Of a stretch of 64,000 nucleotides of DNA, positions 1 through 11,456 are shown one piece after another (the first letter of the stretch is position 1; each line of letters opens with the position of its first letter). Source of the DNA: Hirundichthys speculiger (Eukaryota > Chordata > Actinopteri > Beloniformes > Exocoetidae); assembly GCA_018398805.1 (NCBI GenBank), contig JAGFBZ010001254.1, positions 310,001 to 374,000 on the forward strand. The letters run 5' to 3'. The translations under genes and the position numbers were made by a program. The notes under the pieces are model-generated. The model had not been told where the DNA came from. It did no database searches and was given only the letters and a program-made list of their open reading frames with translations.

Positions 1-765
1 AAAAGTCTTTGCAAGACTGACTGACTGACTTGGTCTATTTTCAGAGATGATGCAGTACTACATACCCTTAATTTACACCTTCCCTGAACAGATTCCAACA
101 GTTCTTTTGTGTTATTATTGTGTTATTACATTACATTATTGTCTGTCAGTATAAATTTAACTGACAGCTTTTGGACTCACAGAAACATTAGGAAACATGG
201 AAATATCAGTCAAAGTGATGCAGAAAATGAAACAGCATTTAAAGTATTGTATAACATGTTTCTAAACCTTTTTAAAAGTATACTTTGGTATTTTGAGCAA
301 TATACTAACTCATATCTTTAGTGCTATGTAGATATCAACATAGACAGTGATTAGATTAAGATGCCAGGAAGTCAGAGAAGAGAATTAACAACAGATATTA
401 ACAGGTTTTGTCTGCAGAGTGGTCATGGTACTGATTTCAGTTTCTCTGCATGTAGCTATGCAGCCCTGAGGAGCTCTGCAGTGGAGAGGTCAGTCCTACG
501 ATCCGACCTCAATCAGCTCAGATTAAAGCTGTGGTTCGACATCTGGCCACCTGTGGCCTTTTTCACGAGGCCATGTACCCCCTGCTCTGAGAAGGTAGAA
601 ATTAAACTGAGAGCACAGGCCTCGTTCCACAACCTCTACAGGAATCACTGTAGCATAACTTCCTCTTCATTTTATATAACTGTATACCTACTTCTGAGGT
701 GAAAACCGAAGCAAAAGATTTGGGGATTTTTCTTGATCCCAACAGTGCAATAAAACAACAACAAC

Positions 766-791
766 AAAAAAAAAAAAAAAAAAAAAAAAAA
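766..791. repeat. poly(A) tract
   Basis: An uninterrupted A run follows a short CAA-rich stretch. It may be the tail of an old retroposed fragment (AATAAA lies just upstream near 748), but no element could be identified. Confidence 0.6.
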
Positions 792-3186
792 GAAAAATTG
801 GATAGCAGCATATTTTTCAACATACAGGGTGAGATCCTGTGATCTCAGCTGTCTAGACATAATTCTGTCCGTAGTGTTACATGAGAGATGTAGTGGGACA
901 AAGACGGTGCCAAAAAGGCCTATAACCCTCATCAGTCTATGTATCATGTCTGCGTCTCTAATAATCCAGATGGTTAGTGTTTTACTGTTTTCTGTCTCAC
1001 TCTTCTCTAAGCCACAGCTACCTTCCCCTTTATGCAACAGCAGTCGTCTAAAAGTCTCATCAACTAAATCTTTACTGGAGCAAATACCCTTCACTTGGGC
1101 TAAATTCGATCTCAGATGTTTGATGTGTTGCTTTCAGTGCAGCTTTATTTATTTCTCTAAATGATGTTTTTCTGTGCTCCATTGAGCTTGTCTTTTCAGG
1201 CAGCTTTAGACCTAAAGATATGTTTATCAGGACTAATATGCCAGATATATGAATTGCCTCCAACTGTGCAGAGCTGCAGGTGGTGATTGCACATCCATTT
1301 GGGATAAAATTAGGCTCCTCACTAATTTGTTCCTAAAATTCAGATTGTCAACTAAGATCAGAGGAGCTTGACGTTTATTGAAATTACAGCCACTTCAGAG
1401 TGTCTGCTGGCAGTGAGGATGCTGTGACAGTAGTTCATCTGTATGTCGAGGCTTATTTGGCCTGCTGAGAGTGAGAGTCCGCTGTTCGTATTAGATTCTA
1501 TCTCTGGCAAAGTGGGGATGATTAGATAAAGTGTGTCTGGTGGAGTGGATTACTTTTTTCACTTTGCACTAGTAGTGTCTGCGTATGAATAGAGAGAGGG
1601 ACTCTTCTTTCTGACAATAACAGGAATGTGTGTTCAGTGGATTTTTATTGTTTCTAGAACCTAAAGGCTCTATAAGTGCCTTAGTTTATCCGAAGAAGTT
1701 TATGAAGTGCATTGCATTAAACTGCAATTTTACAATTTTTTCAGTCGAATGTTTAAACAAAATTATGCATTATTTCTCACCTCGTGGCACTGCACACATA
1801 CGACTCCTAAAAGCTGATGCAGTGAAGTGAGTTAATGATGAAGAAACAGAATTACAGATGAGCAGGTCTCTCAGAAAACCCCCCACAATACAACAAAAGA
1901 GCATTTATTTTGAACACCACCCTGCTGAAGTGAACCCTCTGCCTGCACTCCATTCTGCCATAACACAATAACTGTGCTATGACATCTTAAAAGGTACTGC
2001 AGGAGCATAGAGGTGCTTGAAGAGAAAATTGCAGCAGCTCACAGTGGCTGGACTGAAATACCATTTTGTCTCACTCAAGATGGATTCCACAGTGAGATTT
2101 CAGGGGACCAGTACAGAATCAAAATGGAGAAGCCAGATGGGAGGAGAAAAGTACAATGTTTGGACTGAACAGCTTTGGCATGATCTGAATTTAGTTTTTG
2201 CAGTTACAGGTGCAGTAATGTCTAGTTTTAAGGCTTGCCACCTTTTACAGATCCAGTGTTCTGTGTTTTTGGAAATATTCCTTGCCTCTTACTACCTCCT
2301 CATTGATCCCAAATATACGCATCTCTTAACAAAATGATAATTATATTCAATTAAGAGAGCATTAATGCTACAAATGCATGAAATAAAACAACACCTCTGT
2401 GAAAATCTGTACATGAGCATTTAAAATATCACCAAAAAGAAAAGGCAGTAATGACATTTTTTAGCTTCTGGCCTCCTCGGCCTCTGAGAGGATTTCTTCT
2501 TATCAATTGTCTTGCTTACTCGCATGCGTACATGGCTTCCGGCATCTGTACACACGCACAAAGACAGACACTTACCCTCCCTCTCTTTATAGATTCCCCT
2601 TGCTGGTTGCCCATCTAACAGTCCTGTATGCAAACCCATGAAACCCCTTCAGGACATTAAATCCACGGAATCAGTTGTCGGTTCTATCTAGGTCAGTGCT
2701 TACAATAGCTCTGGAGTTTTGCTTCGCTTCTTCCGCTTCTCTGTGTATCCCCCCTGTTTGCTTAACCCCACAAGGTTGATTTTGCTCTGCATATGTGAAC
2801 ATAACAAAATGCAAATCGAATGTAAGGCTATTAACCATCCTTTGCTTCTTTTATATATTAGTCTCCAGTGGAAGACCAAAACATGTCATGGTTTGGTATA
2901 ACCATTAGTGCATAATCTAATATTACATTCAAGTTACTTCACTTCACCACAGCTAATCGGTCCAGGGTGTCTATTTATTCAACATTTATATGCTATAACT
3001 CTGTAGCAAAGAACTACAGTCTGCAATTAAAATGTGACATAGAGTTGTTTTCTTCTGACTCTTTCGGGGATGATGTTTTGTGACCTAAAGGAGGTTGCAT
3101 CTAATTTGTTAACCCACACAGGGAAAACAATCCTCTGCCCCTGCCTGCACATGCATTTTTAATGGAATATAAAAAAAGTCTGTTTG

Positions 3187-3550
3187 GAAAAAAAAAAACA
3201 AAAAAAAAAAAAACTGTTGGCCAAAGGCACAAGTATAAATGTAAGAATTCAGAACCTTTTCTGAACCTTGTTTGTCTTTGCTTCATCTCTTTTAATCTAT
3301 TAAAAATATGAACAGGATAGATACACAAAAATATTTTCATTTCCTCTGGCACCCACTTCTAATCTGTCTTGCCTTCACCCACACAGCCCCAGTTTTTTTT
3401 TTTTTTTTTTTTTTTGCTGATATGACTCGTGTGAATTGGTAGAGATTTTTTTTGCTTGTCTAAACAGTAAAAAAAAAAAAACCACTCACAATAATGCAAC
3501 CCCCCCCCCCCAAAAAAAAAAACCAAAAAGCAAAATGGAAAAAAAAAAAA
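3187..3550. repeat. cluster of A, T and C homopolymers
   Basis: Several runs lie within about 360 bp: A-rich at 3188-3213, T at 3393-3415, A at 3469-3481, C at 3500-3511 followed by A at 3512-3522, and A at 3539-3550. Low-complexity intron DNA; assembled run lengths may be inexact. Confidence 0.7.
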
Positions 3551-4568
3551 CTTAATCAGAGTCATACCAGGTCTGTACCAGAAGGTTGCTTTCTTTTTAA
3601 TAATCTGGTGTTTGCAGACAATCTGAGTCATTGGATGTGCAGTTTCAACCATCCATTTGGTGCAAAAAAAATAATTTCACATATGGGTAGGAATCAAATA
3701 TTTCTTCCAGGAATAATCCCTCATGAAGCATGTCATCCTTGTTGTTGTTGATATCCGTTCTACACAATTTTCTAGTAATGTAAATCTAAGAAAATATTTT
3801 TGCTAGATTGGTACAGGTATAGTGTACAGTGACAACTCCAGCTTGTTCAGTTTGGAAGAAATTATTGGAAGAAATTAGAAACTGATGTATAAGTTGTGTA
3901 AATTCCCATGACGGGTGATGCAGGGGTGTTAGAAAACTCAGATAGTGTTCTTCAAATCATGAGAGGGGTGCTTTTTAACTAAACAATTTTATGTTAAAAT
4001 CATTTTCATAGAAGTTAGTTTTTGTTTCATCAGTAATGTTTTTTCCCCCACATTTCTGTACATTCCTCTTTGGTTTTGTTTTTGAAGCCTTAGCGGGGAC
4101 TTTGCGACTTAGGGAGAATTATTTGAAGTTCTGGCGATTAAGCCTTTTGAGCGCAAAAAAAGGGACACATGCTTTTAGATCAGTGGTCCCCAACCCCCGG
4201 GCCTTGGATCACTTGGTACTGGTCCGTGCAAGAAAAAAATAGTTTTTTGTAGTTTTATTTATTATATGGATCTGAACGAGCTTTTATTGTGGAAAAATCT
4301 TTTATTTTGAAAAATGACCTGGATTCTCTCGGTTACATCTCGGTCGCTTGAGCGCCAAAATTTAACTCAACTCGCAAAATAAGTAATAAACAGACGTCTT
4401 TGGCAAGTTTCCTTGTGAAGGGGAAAATGCACAGCGAAGAGAAAGAAGAACAGCCTACGACTTCCAAGAAAAAGAAAGCTTTTAACAGACAATACCAGGA
4501 GTCCTACTGAAAGATGGATTTATCACCACAGGTGATTCCCACGTGCCAAGCTCTGCGTGAGTTTTTTT

Positions 4569-4821
4569 TACCTCCACCAAGGAGGTTGTGTTTTTGCCCG
4601 CGTTTATCTGCCTGTTTGTTTGTTTGTCTGTTTGTCTGTGTTCAAGATAACTCAAAAAGTTATGGATGGATTTTGTGGAAATTTTCAGGAGTTGTCAGAA
4701 AAATGTGAAAAGGAAGAACTGATTTTATTTTGGGTGTGATCCGGAAGAAATCCTGGATTCCGGATCACTTTCAAATTTTCGATAACTTTTGCACTTGGTG
4801 GAGGTCTGCGCTTTTCTAGTT
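4569..4821 (+). repeat. dispersed repeat, left copy of inverted pair
   Basis: It begins with ACCTCCACCAAGGAGG and contains TGTTTGTCTGTTTGTCTG, then a conserved core (AAGTTATGGATGGATTTTG). It closes with CTTGGTGGAGGTCTGCGC. The ACCTCCACCAAG/CTTGGTGGAGGT ends are inverted. The family looks like one common in animal genomes, but I cannot name it with certainty. Confidence 0.7.
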
Positions 4822-4906
4822 TTTTAATTTAACAGGTATAGAGGATGTTACCAGAGACTTCGATGTTATACTAATGTAGTGTTATTTGTTATTGGCATAA
4901 TGTAAG

Positions 4907-4945
4907 GAGGAAGGGTTAGGGTTTGGGTTAGGATTAGGGTTAGGC
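4907..4945. repeat. short interstitial telomere-like patch
   Basis: Imperfect GGGTTA units, interrupted by GTTTGG and GGATTA, within the nested hAT region. Too short and degenerate to imply a telomere or a fusion point. Confidence 0.6.
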
Positions 4946-5340
4946 AAATTTCACCAAAAGCTGAGGGATTTTGATGCCTGAAAGTATTAGTTATTCAGTG
5001 TTTTTTTTTTTTTTTTTTTTAAGAAAAGCTTATGTTCAGAGTTACAGGCATCAAAAAGACATGTTGAATTTAACATGCTATTTTCTATAACTGCTTAATA
5101 AAGTTTTGGATCCATGTATCTTGTTGTCATTGACATGTTTTACTGTTCACGAGTGACTGAATCACTAGTCATGATTCTGGTTCTGGAAGAAGTTTTGTAA
5201 CCTGAAACTTTCGTAAGTAGAGACGTGTTTTCCATGTAAATGCCCTAATCCGTTCCAAGTCCCCCAAAATTCGAACATTTTTTTAAAATTAATTATAAAT
5301 AATACATGAAATGATATAACCTGTAAGAAATAATGTTAGA

Positions 5341-5584
5341 ACTAGAAAAGCACTCTGAGAGTGCAGACCTCCACTAAACGCAACAATTATCAAAAATTTG
5401 AAAGTGATCCAGAATCCAGGATTTCTTCTGGATCACACCCAAAATGAAATCATCTTCCTCTTTAGATTTCCGACAACTCCTAAAACATTTCATCAAAATC
5501 CATCCATAATTTTTTGAGTTATCTTGAACACAGACAGACAGACAGATAAACGCCGACAAAAACATAACCTTCTTGGAGGAGGTA
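5341..5584 (-). repeat. dispersed repeat, right copy of inverted pair
   Basis: The reverse complement matches the 4569-4821 element along its length, including the TGTCTG tract, the TTATGGATGGATTTTGATG core and the GTGGAGGTCTGCACT end. The two copies face each other about 520 bp apart and could fold into a long imperfect hairpin. Confidence 0.7.
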
Positions 5585-6647
5585 AAGATTTTTGTTTACC
5601 TGGGTTGCTGGGTTACGCTCATACAGACAAGGGCCCCTCCTAGCCAATGGGATGCCAGGAAGATGCTAAGCGATAGCCAATGGCAGAGCAGCTTCGTAAG
5701 AAGAGACTGACTCATCGAACCCCTGGGGTTCAATTGAACCCAGGTTAAGAACCGCTGGTTTAGATTCTAAAGAAAATGTTTGCTCTTGTGAAAGGGATCT
5801 TCTTCACCATGTTGTTCTTTCAGTAACTACTCAAATAAAAGCTGAGACGTTACTGGCTCTATATTTGCTATGCTCTATATTTTAACCAGTTGACAAGAAG
5901 AAGATAACTGAAAACAGATAAAAAGGACAGACTCTAGTATAAACAACGTTTCTTTCCTTAACCCTATGATGCTGGTCTACAATAGTTCTTTTCTTGACCA
6001 TCCATAGAAAAATTACCTCGAGCAGTTTCTCCTCTGGCATGAAAGGCCTTCTCTGCTGTCTCTCTCTTTGCATGCCCAATGCTACACTGCAATCACTTGT
6101 AAATTGCCTCTTCAATCAGTTCTGACATGAGTCTGCTCCCATGGGAATGTGGGAATCCATGTGACGGTGAAGAAGAAGGTTTCTTCCCTTATGAATGTTG
6201 ACAACACCACTCAGCTGGTTTGATCTTCAGAATTAACATAATATTACCACACTCGCAGAACTGGCTTTGACAGCCAAGGAGAAATTGTCTTTCGATATGA
6301 AATGCTGGTGCCAGTGAGGCTGTAGCAATCTCATGAAGACAACAAATGCTGTTAAAAGTCAGAGTTCAAATATGTAGGATAGTTAGCCATAAATGCCTCA
6401 CTTAACAGCAAACATCTTGGATGTGGTGTTTGTTTACAGGCAATAACTTTTTTCTTGTGTTTTTTTTTTCTCTGTGAGATTCATAGTTCACCAGCACCCT
6501 GCAGAAAAAGAAATCTTTCAGAGAAATCTTTCGGCTGTGTCAGAGTCCATTAATATTTTATGGTGTAAAGCTTGTTTTGATGCTATACAACATCCTCCCA
6601 CCTTCTGCCCTCCATGTGTTTCCACTTGTTCTTCTTATTCGCTCCAG

Positions 6648-6795
6648 GACAAAGATATCTCATCACATCCACGGGAGCCTTGTATATTAATGGACGTCCT
6701 ACCTGAGGATGGCCTGAATAACTATCGCTGCACAACCCGTCACCGCTACACCGGTGAGACTCGCCAGAGCAACAGTGCACGTCTCATCGTGTCAG
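6648..6795 (+). CDS. dscam: dscam E1: C-terminal half of Ig2, with +1 frameshift
   Basis: First recognisable DSCAM exon. It follows a pyrimidine-rich acceptor ending CAG and stops at donor GTGAGT. The first part reads [12 protein letters not shown] and the last part [13 protein letters not shown]...[19 protein letters not shown], the F and G strands of Ig2 with the core Tyr-x-Cys. The two parts are in different frames: one extra base lies in the short run AATGGAC near 6692-6696. Removing one G would give a continuous Ig2. Exon ends in phase 1. The first half of Ig2 must be upstream of the window. Probably exon 4 of 33 in human numbering. Confidence 0.9.
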
Positions 6796-7825
6796 GTGAG
6801 TTAGGGACTCACACTGGAATCAGTTTGACTGCTTTAACCACCCCTTAAAAATTCACATTTATGTCTTGTGTTGCGTATATAACTGTATATAACTGGGTAT
6901 GGCTGCATATAACTGTGTTCAGTGATCCCTTATTTTTCCCGGTTAATGGGGACCCTCCCTGTGAAAATCAAAATCTGCGAACGGGAGCTGAAGCAAAAAA
7001 GTAGCGAGGCACTGCAGCGAAACAAGACAAAGGCTCAACTGTGGTCTTTCTGTTACCTTTCAAATTGCTCAGCTCTAATTATATATTTCTGAAAAATCCG
7101 CAAATAACTAAAACTGCAGAACTTAAAGCACCGAATTGGCAAGGGATCACTTGTATATTCTGTTATAGCTGGAATTTAAGAATTTAGCATGAAGTGTTGA
7201 AAAGAAGCAGGCCCACAGTTGATGTAAAGGACAACTGTAAAAGCTTTTACCATTTTATGACATCTGAGTGAAAAATATGTGTCATGTTTTGGTCAAAATA
7301 CTGTAGTATTAGACAAAAGGCCCATCTTAAACCATGTTTTTAAACCCGTGTTGATAGCAGTCAGTTTTAATAGGCGGAGCCAGCAGCTCAGCATTACTCC
7401 ACTCCATATTTATAAATAGATGGTACAACTTAATGCTTCCCTCTTCAGAGCTACCGCAAATGATGCATAAGTGAAGTTAGGGGGAGATTAAGATGAAGAA
7501 GCCTGGACACTTTCAACTCATTTGAGTCTGCAATGTCGCTGGCGCTGCCTCAAACAAACTGACAAGGTTGTTATATAGGGATTTGTTTAGTTGGAAGTAA
7601 TTTCATACACCCAAATATATGCTCTCAAACATCACCATAATATGCCCAATTTAAATGTGTAAAACACTGAAATATCCTGAAATGGTCATTTCTCTTGTCT
7701 CCCCTGTGTAGCAAAATACAGTTTATGAAACTGGATGTTAACCCCAAGAATCGATGTTGGATCGTATTGTCAGGCACCTGGCAGTGCTCACTGCTAATTA
7801 ACACTAAATTCTCTGCTCCTTCCAG
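6796..7825. other. intron 1 (between E1 and E2)
   Basis: Intron of 1,030 bp with GTGAGT donor and CAG acceptor. It contains tandem TATAACTG-like units at about 6877-6917 and a MITE-like element at 6920-7153. Nothing else was recognised. Confidence 0.9.
6920..7153. mobile_element. short TIR element (MITE-like)
   Basis: It begins CAGTGATCCCTTATTTTTCCCGG and ends AAGGGATCACTTG, which are inverted copies with one extra base. The start resembles pogo/Tigger-type ends. About 230 bp, no coding capacity. No clear target duplication was seen, so class is uncertain. Confidence 0.55.
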
Positions 7826-8104
7826 ACCCCACCAATGCTGAGCCAGCCATCTTGGATGGCTTTGACCGCAGAGAGGTGATGATTAATCATCGGGTGGAGC
7901 TGCCTTGTAAGGCATCAGGCTACCCAACACCCAAATACCGCTGGCTGAAAGACAACAGCCCCTTGGAGCCAGACAGCCGTTTTCGCCAGACCATCTCAGG
8001 GTTGCTGATAGAGAGCACACAGCCCAGTGACTCTGGAACATATGTCTGCGAGGTGTGGAACAATTATGGCAATGCTGAGGTCATGGGACGCCTGTATGTC
8101 AAAC
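7826..8104 (+). CDS. dscam: dscam E2: Ig3
   Basis: The 279-nt exon has phase 1 at both ends and encodes one complete Ig domain (I-set like). Landmarks: [10 protein letters not shown] start, core Cys in VELPCKASG, core Trp in YRWLKD, and D-x-G-x-Y-x-C in DSGTYVCEV. It closes with GRLYVK. In DSCAM, Ig1-Ig4 form the N-terminal horseshoe that mediates homophilic recognition. Acceptor TCCAG, donor GTAAGT. Reading frame intact, with clear resemblance to human DSCAM Ig3. Confidence 0.97.
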
Positions 8105-8420
8105 GTAAGTCTATTACTGGGAAGAGGAAGCTCCACTTTCAGCTCCAGTAGAAGCTGATATTCTAAAGGAGGCAACATTTGAAAGGATTGTTAAAACACA
8201 ATCCTTTACTTTCATGATGGCATTAAACAGTAATTGGATAAAATTACTTCATATGGAAAAAAAAAACGAAACCTTTAATGATGTCATCACTAACCCAGAG
8301 AAAGTGATCATAACCTCTTCCTCTCAAATTTTATGTAAATCTCATATGAATTTTCTCTAATCTTCCCAATTTCATTTTAGCATTACAAAACGGTATTTCC
8401 GTGTCTTCTTGTGTCCTTAG
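8105..8420. other. intron 2 (between E2 and E3)
   Basis: Short intron (316 bp), GTAAGT donor and TTAG acceptor. No embedded feature recognised. Confidence 0.9.
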
Positions 8421-8696
8421 AGCCCATCAAAGTAGTGGTCAGTCCTCGAAAGGTGAAAGGCAGCGTGGGCAGCAAAGTGTCTCTGTCGTGTAGCGTGAGT
8501 GGCTCAGATGAGTACGAGCTCTCGTGGTATCGCAACGGAGAGATCATCTATCCTGGCAACAATGTTCGCTTCACTGGGCTCAACCGGGAGAACCTCATCA
8601 TGGAGGGAATGTCAAAAAGTGATGGCGGAGCTTACCAGTGCTTCGCCAGGAAGGGCAAAATGTCTGCACAGGACTTTGTGCAGGTTATCCTTGAAG
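8421..8696 (+). CDS. dscam: dscam E3: Ig4
   Basis: Phase 1-1 exon encoding Ig4: [17 protein letters not shown] holds the B-strand Cys, LSWYRNGE the core Trp, and [14 protein letters not shown] the F-strand Cys, ending [10 protein letters not shown]. The match favours DSCAM over the paralogue DSCAML1. This is the last domain of the N-terminal Ig1-Ig4 horseshoe. Acceptor CTTAG; donor GTAAAC is weaker than its neighbours. Confidence 0.97.
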
Positions 8697-9514
8697 GTAA
8701 ACTACCGCTCAGACGGTGCAGCAGCTGTCCTGTGCATAATCAGTATGTTAGCAGATCAATACAGGCTTCGTGGAGCTGTGACTACTAACATCACTAGCAT
8801 GATTATCTTAGACCTCACAAACACATGGAAAAACACATATACATGCACACGTTAATCCAATACCTTACCTAGGCAATGTTGCTCAGGAAACTGTCTCCTG
8901 TTGATGGGGAGCTGTGAAAGAAAGATATTGATAATCTATAATTATGTGAAATAGACCCTGATTATGAGAGTGAAGCAGCAGGCAGTTGGAGACACTTCAA
9001 CAGCCAGCCATGCTCTTTGTGTCTGGAAGGAAAGCTTCTGGAACATTGATCAACATGAAAAACACTGAATGGTGAATTCATTATTTTAGAAAGTCATGTG
9101 TGTTTTCCTTTCCTTCCTGTCCTATTTCAATAAAAATAATTTTCCTAACAACTATTGAAACACACTTACATAAACATTTAATAAAACAGAAGAAGGAAAA
9201 AACAGACGATGCAGAAAAGAAAGAAAATCCCCACAACTGAAGTTTCTCTCTTTTTTAAAAAATTAACTTTTTAATACCAGTAACAGACAGGAAGCCCACT
9301 GAAAACATCTTATGGATAAGATACTGACACTTCTTGTTTACATAATGGCCATCATTTTAGATTCTGATATTGTCCCTGTACCCACCTGGACTTTTCCAGT
9401 CTATTTCCACAAGCCTGGACCGATTGCACAACTAAATTGCATGTAGCAGAAAAATGACCCTGCTTTCGCTTCTTTTCTCATTCACCACCACGTTCCCATT
9501 GTGCCCAAATGCAG
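8697..9514. other. intron 3 (between E3 and E4)
   Basis: Intron of 818 bp, GTAAAC donor and GCAG acceptor. AT-rich; nothing recognised. Confidence 0.9.
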
Positions 9515-9811
9515 ATGGTACTCCAAAAATCCTGTCCTCCTTCAGCGAGAAGGTGGTGAACCCCAACGAGCCCGTCTTCCTGGTCTGCAACGTCAAGGGA
9601 ACGCCGCCTCCCAGGTGCACCTGGTCGCTGGATGATGACCCCGTCATCAAAGACAGCCACCACCACCTGGGCCACTACGAGACCCACGAGGGCCACGTGG
9701 TCAGCCAGCTCAACGTCACGCACACCCAGGTGCAGGACGGCGGGTTGTACCGGTGCACGTGCAGCAACTCGGCCGGGGTCGTGTACCACCAGGCTCGAAT
9801 AAACGTAAGAG
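9515..9811 (+). CDS. dscam: dscam E4: Ig5, GC-rich, with extra Cys and His
   Basis: Phase 1-1 exon for Ig5: [15 protein letters not shown] start, VFLVCNVKG (B-strand Cys), [10 protein letters not shown] (core Trp), [14 protein letters not shown] (F-strand Cys), ending ARINVR. Two features differ from human DSCAM as I remember it. An extra Cys lies two residues before the Trp, with another two residues after the F-strand Cys. Seven His occur in about 25 residues around [14 protein letters not shown]. The exon is strikingly GC-rich at third positions compared with nearby exons. Donor GTGCTT is weak; a stronger-looking GTAAGA at 9805 would break the frame, so 9811 is used. Confidence 0.95.
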
Positions 9812-10777
9812 GTGCTTGTCAAATCAGCTCCTCCAAGAACAACAATACACATACCTGTCTGTCTTTCTGTGTGTGTCTCTGTGTCGTTGCAGTAAATGAG
9901 TGACAGTTGTTGTTTGGGACTGAAGTGTCAGTCACATTTGATTTTCTTTTGGATTTTGTTGCAGTTCTTTACTTTCATGAGACCTCTTTTGAAGATTTGT
10001 TCATTCTGAAATCAGGCTTTTCCCCACTGATTGATTTTGCCTTTGATTGTTCCTTTTAATGTGTTTCCTTTTCTTTTGATCCTTCTATAATTTTTAAAGA
10101 CATAGTTTTTTTTTTTTTTTTACCTCTTCAAATTAAAACTCTACTTTGCCATCATGCCTGTATTTTCTGGCCAAAATTAATTATCCTGTATTTCTGCTCA
10201 TAAGCATATCTGAATGTGGTTTGTAAATAGCCAGAAGAAAAATACACTTCCTCTGTCTGAACACATTCGTCTACAGTGTGCTTGTGTGCGCGGGTGCCTG
10301 TTCATGTGTGTCTGTGTCTGCATGTATTTACTCAAGCAGCCAATTCAACTCTTGACAATCAGATGTTAAAGCGATTACTCAGTTTCAGCTCTATAGACAC
10401 AGAACAAGACTCTGAATGTGTTATGAGATGCAGAACGTATTACAGCTGAATTATAAGTAGTGCAGTCTCATTTAAATGTTATGTTTTCCTTCAGATGGTT
10501 AGCACACTTTAATCTGCTTGTCATTTCGCCGCCTCTTACTTAGAGTTACGCATAAGGATGTGTGCTACAACAAAGAAAAGCCTAAAATAGCAGCTTCCCT
10601 GCATATTTGGTGGCAGTCACCATGTGGAATGCAAACATTTTCCAGCATAAACCCTTAATGCATTAGGAAAAACATGAATTTATTTACAAATACACCAAAC
10701 AAACTTCACAGCTGTTGTAATTGTTGCTACCATTATCCTTTCGGTGTCTTTACAAAGAATCCTTTGTCCCTTTTTAG
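9812..10777. other. intron 4 (between E4 and E5)
   Basis: Intron of 966 bp, GTGCTT donor and TTTTTAG acceptor. Contains a T-run near 10107-10121; nothing else recognised. Confidence 0.9.
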
Positions 10778-11050
10778 GCCGTGCCAGCATTCGTCCAATG
10801 AAAAATATCACTGCAATTGCTGGAAGAGATGCCTTCGTCCACTGCCGTGTGATTGGCTACCCCTACTACTCCATAAAGTGGTACAAGAACTCGGCGCTGC
10901 TACCGTTCAACCACAGACAGCGAGCGTTTGAGAACAACGGTACTCTGAAGCTGAGCAACGTGCAGCAGGTGGACGCTGGCGAGTACAACTGCAAAGTGAT
11001 GGTGCAGCCAAATAAGATGGACTCCCAGAGTGTCCATGTTCGTGTGAGAG
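10778..11050 (+). CDS. dscam: dscam E5: Ig6
   Basis: Phase 1-1 exon for Ig6. [17 protein letters not shown] opens the domain. AFVHCRVIG carries the first Cys, [15 protein letters not shown] the Trp, and DAGEYNCKV the second Cys, closing with SQSVHVRVR. The [14 protein letters not shown] block is very conserved in the DSCAM family. Donor GTGAGT, acceptor TTTTTAG. Frame intact. Confidence 0.97.
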
Positions 11051-11456
11051 GTGAGTCCATTGAAGATGCAGCAGAGGCGGTCGGTTTAGTTGAATGTGCT
11101 GCACACACTGTTATTTGGACACAGTAGGTGTTCCAGGCTGCTTGTTAAAATTAAAAAATAAATAAATCACATCATTATATATCCCCACCATGAGTTATGT
11201 TGCTGAAACATTAGTTAAAACTATTTTTGGAATGTGAAAGGTAGCTACATTTCAGAATCATTACTTTTACTTAATGTATTACCTCTGAAAGGTAATAATA
11301 CTGAGAAGCTACGAGAACCTCTGAACCTGGAGAGTAAAAAAAAAAAAACTGTGCACATATTATTGATCTTTTCATCATAAATTTGACCAGAAAGTACAGC
11401 ATTTTTCCTACAATGTTCAAAGCCCTTTAACCCATTCAGATCTCACACATCATATG

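Larger units (their letters stand above)
4181..5757. mobile_element. degraded hAT transposon with internal insertions
   Basis: The left end starts CAGTGGTCCCCAACC. The right end reads, on the other strand, CAGCGGTTCTTAACC; the differences are transitions, typical of hAT ends. The flanks are near-identical 8-mers, TTTTAGAT at 4173-4180 and GTTTAGAT at 5758-5765, fitting a hAT 8-bp target duplication. About 4420-4560 contains a decayed N-terminal transposase remnant (RQYQESY, then GDSHVPSSA after a frame break) like BED-finger/Charlie-type transposases. The middle is filled by an inverted pair of another repeat (4569-4821 and 5341-5584), a telomere-like patch and a T-run. No functional transposase remains. 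Confidence 0.75.
1..6647. other. upstream intron of dscam
   Basis: No exon was recognised here. The stretch ends at a good acceptor (pyrimidine-rich tract then CAG at 6645-6647), so it is the intron before the first recognisable dscam exon. It holds A/T homopolymers (766-791, 3187-3550) and the composite hAT insertion at 4181-5757. The open frames are short, lack family resemblance and look random. Confidence 0.8.

Noticed and set aside
680..800. Possible LINE reverse-transcriptase fragment (KDLGIFLDPNS) followed by poly(A)
   Set aside because: Only about 20 residues resemble such proteins and nothing upstream or downstream supports it.
4907..4945. Telomere-like repeats as evidence of a chromosome fusion
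   Set aside because: Too short and degenerate, and embedded in a transposon-derived region.
9805..9811. Alternative donor GTAAGA seven bases before the chosen end of E4
   Set aside because: It would leave phase 0 and break the frame into E5; the chosen site keeps R-G-R-A-S-I-R.
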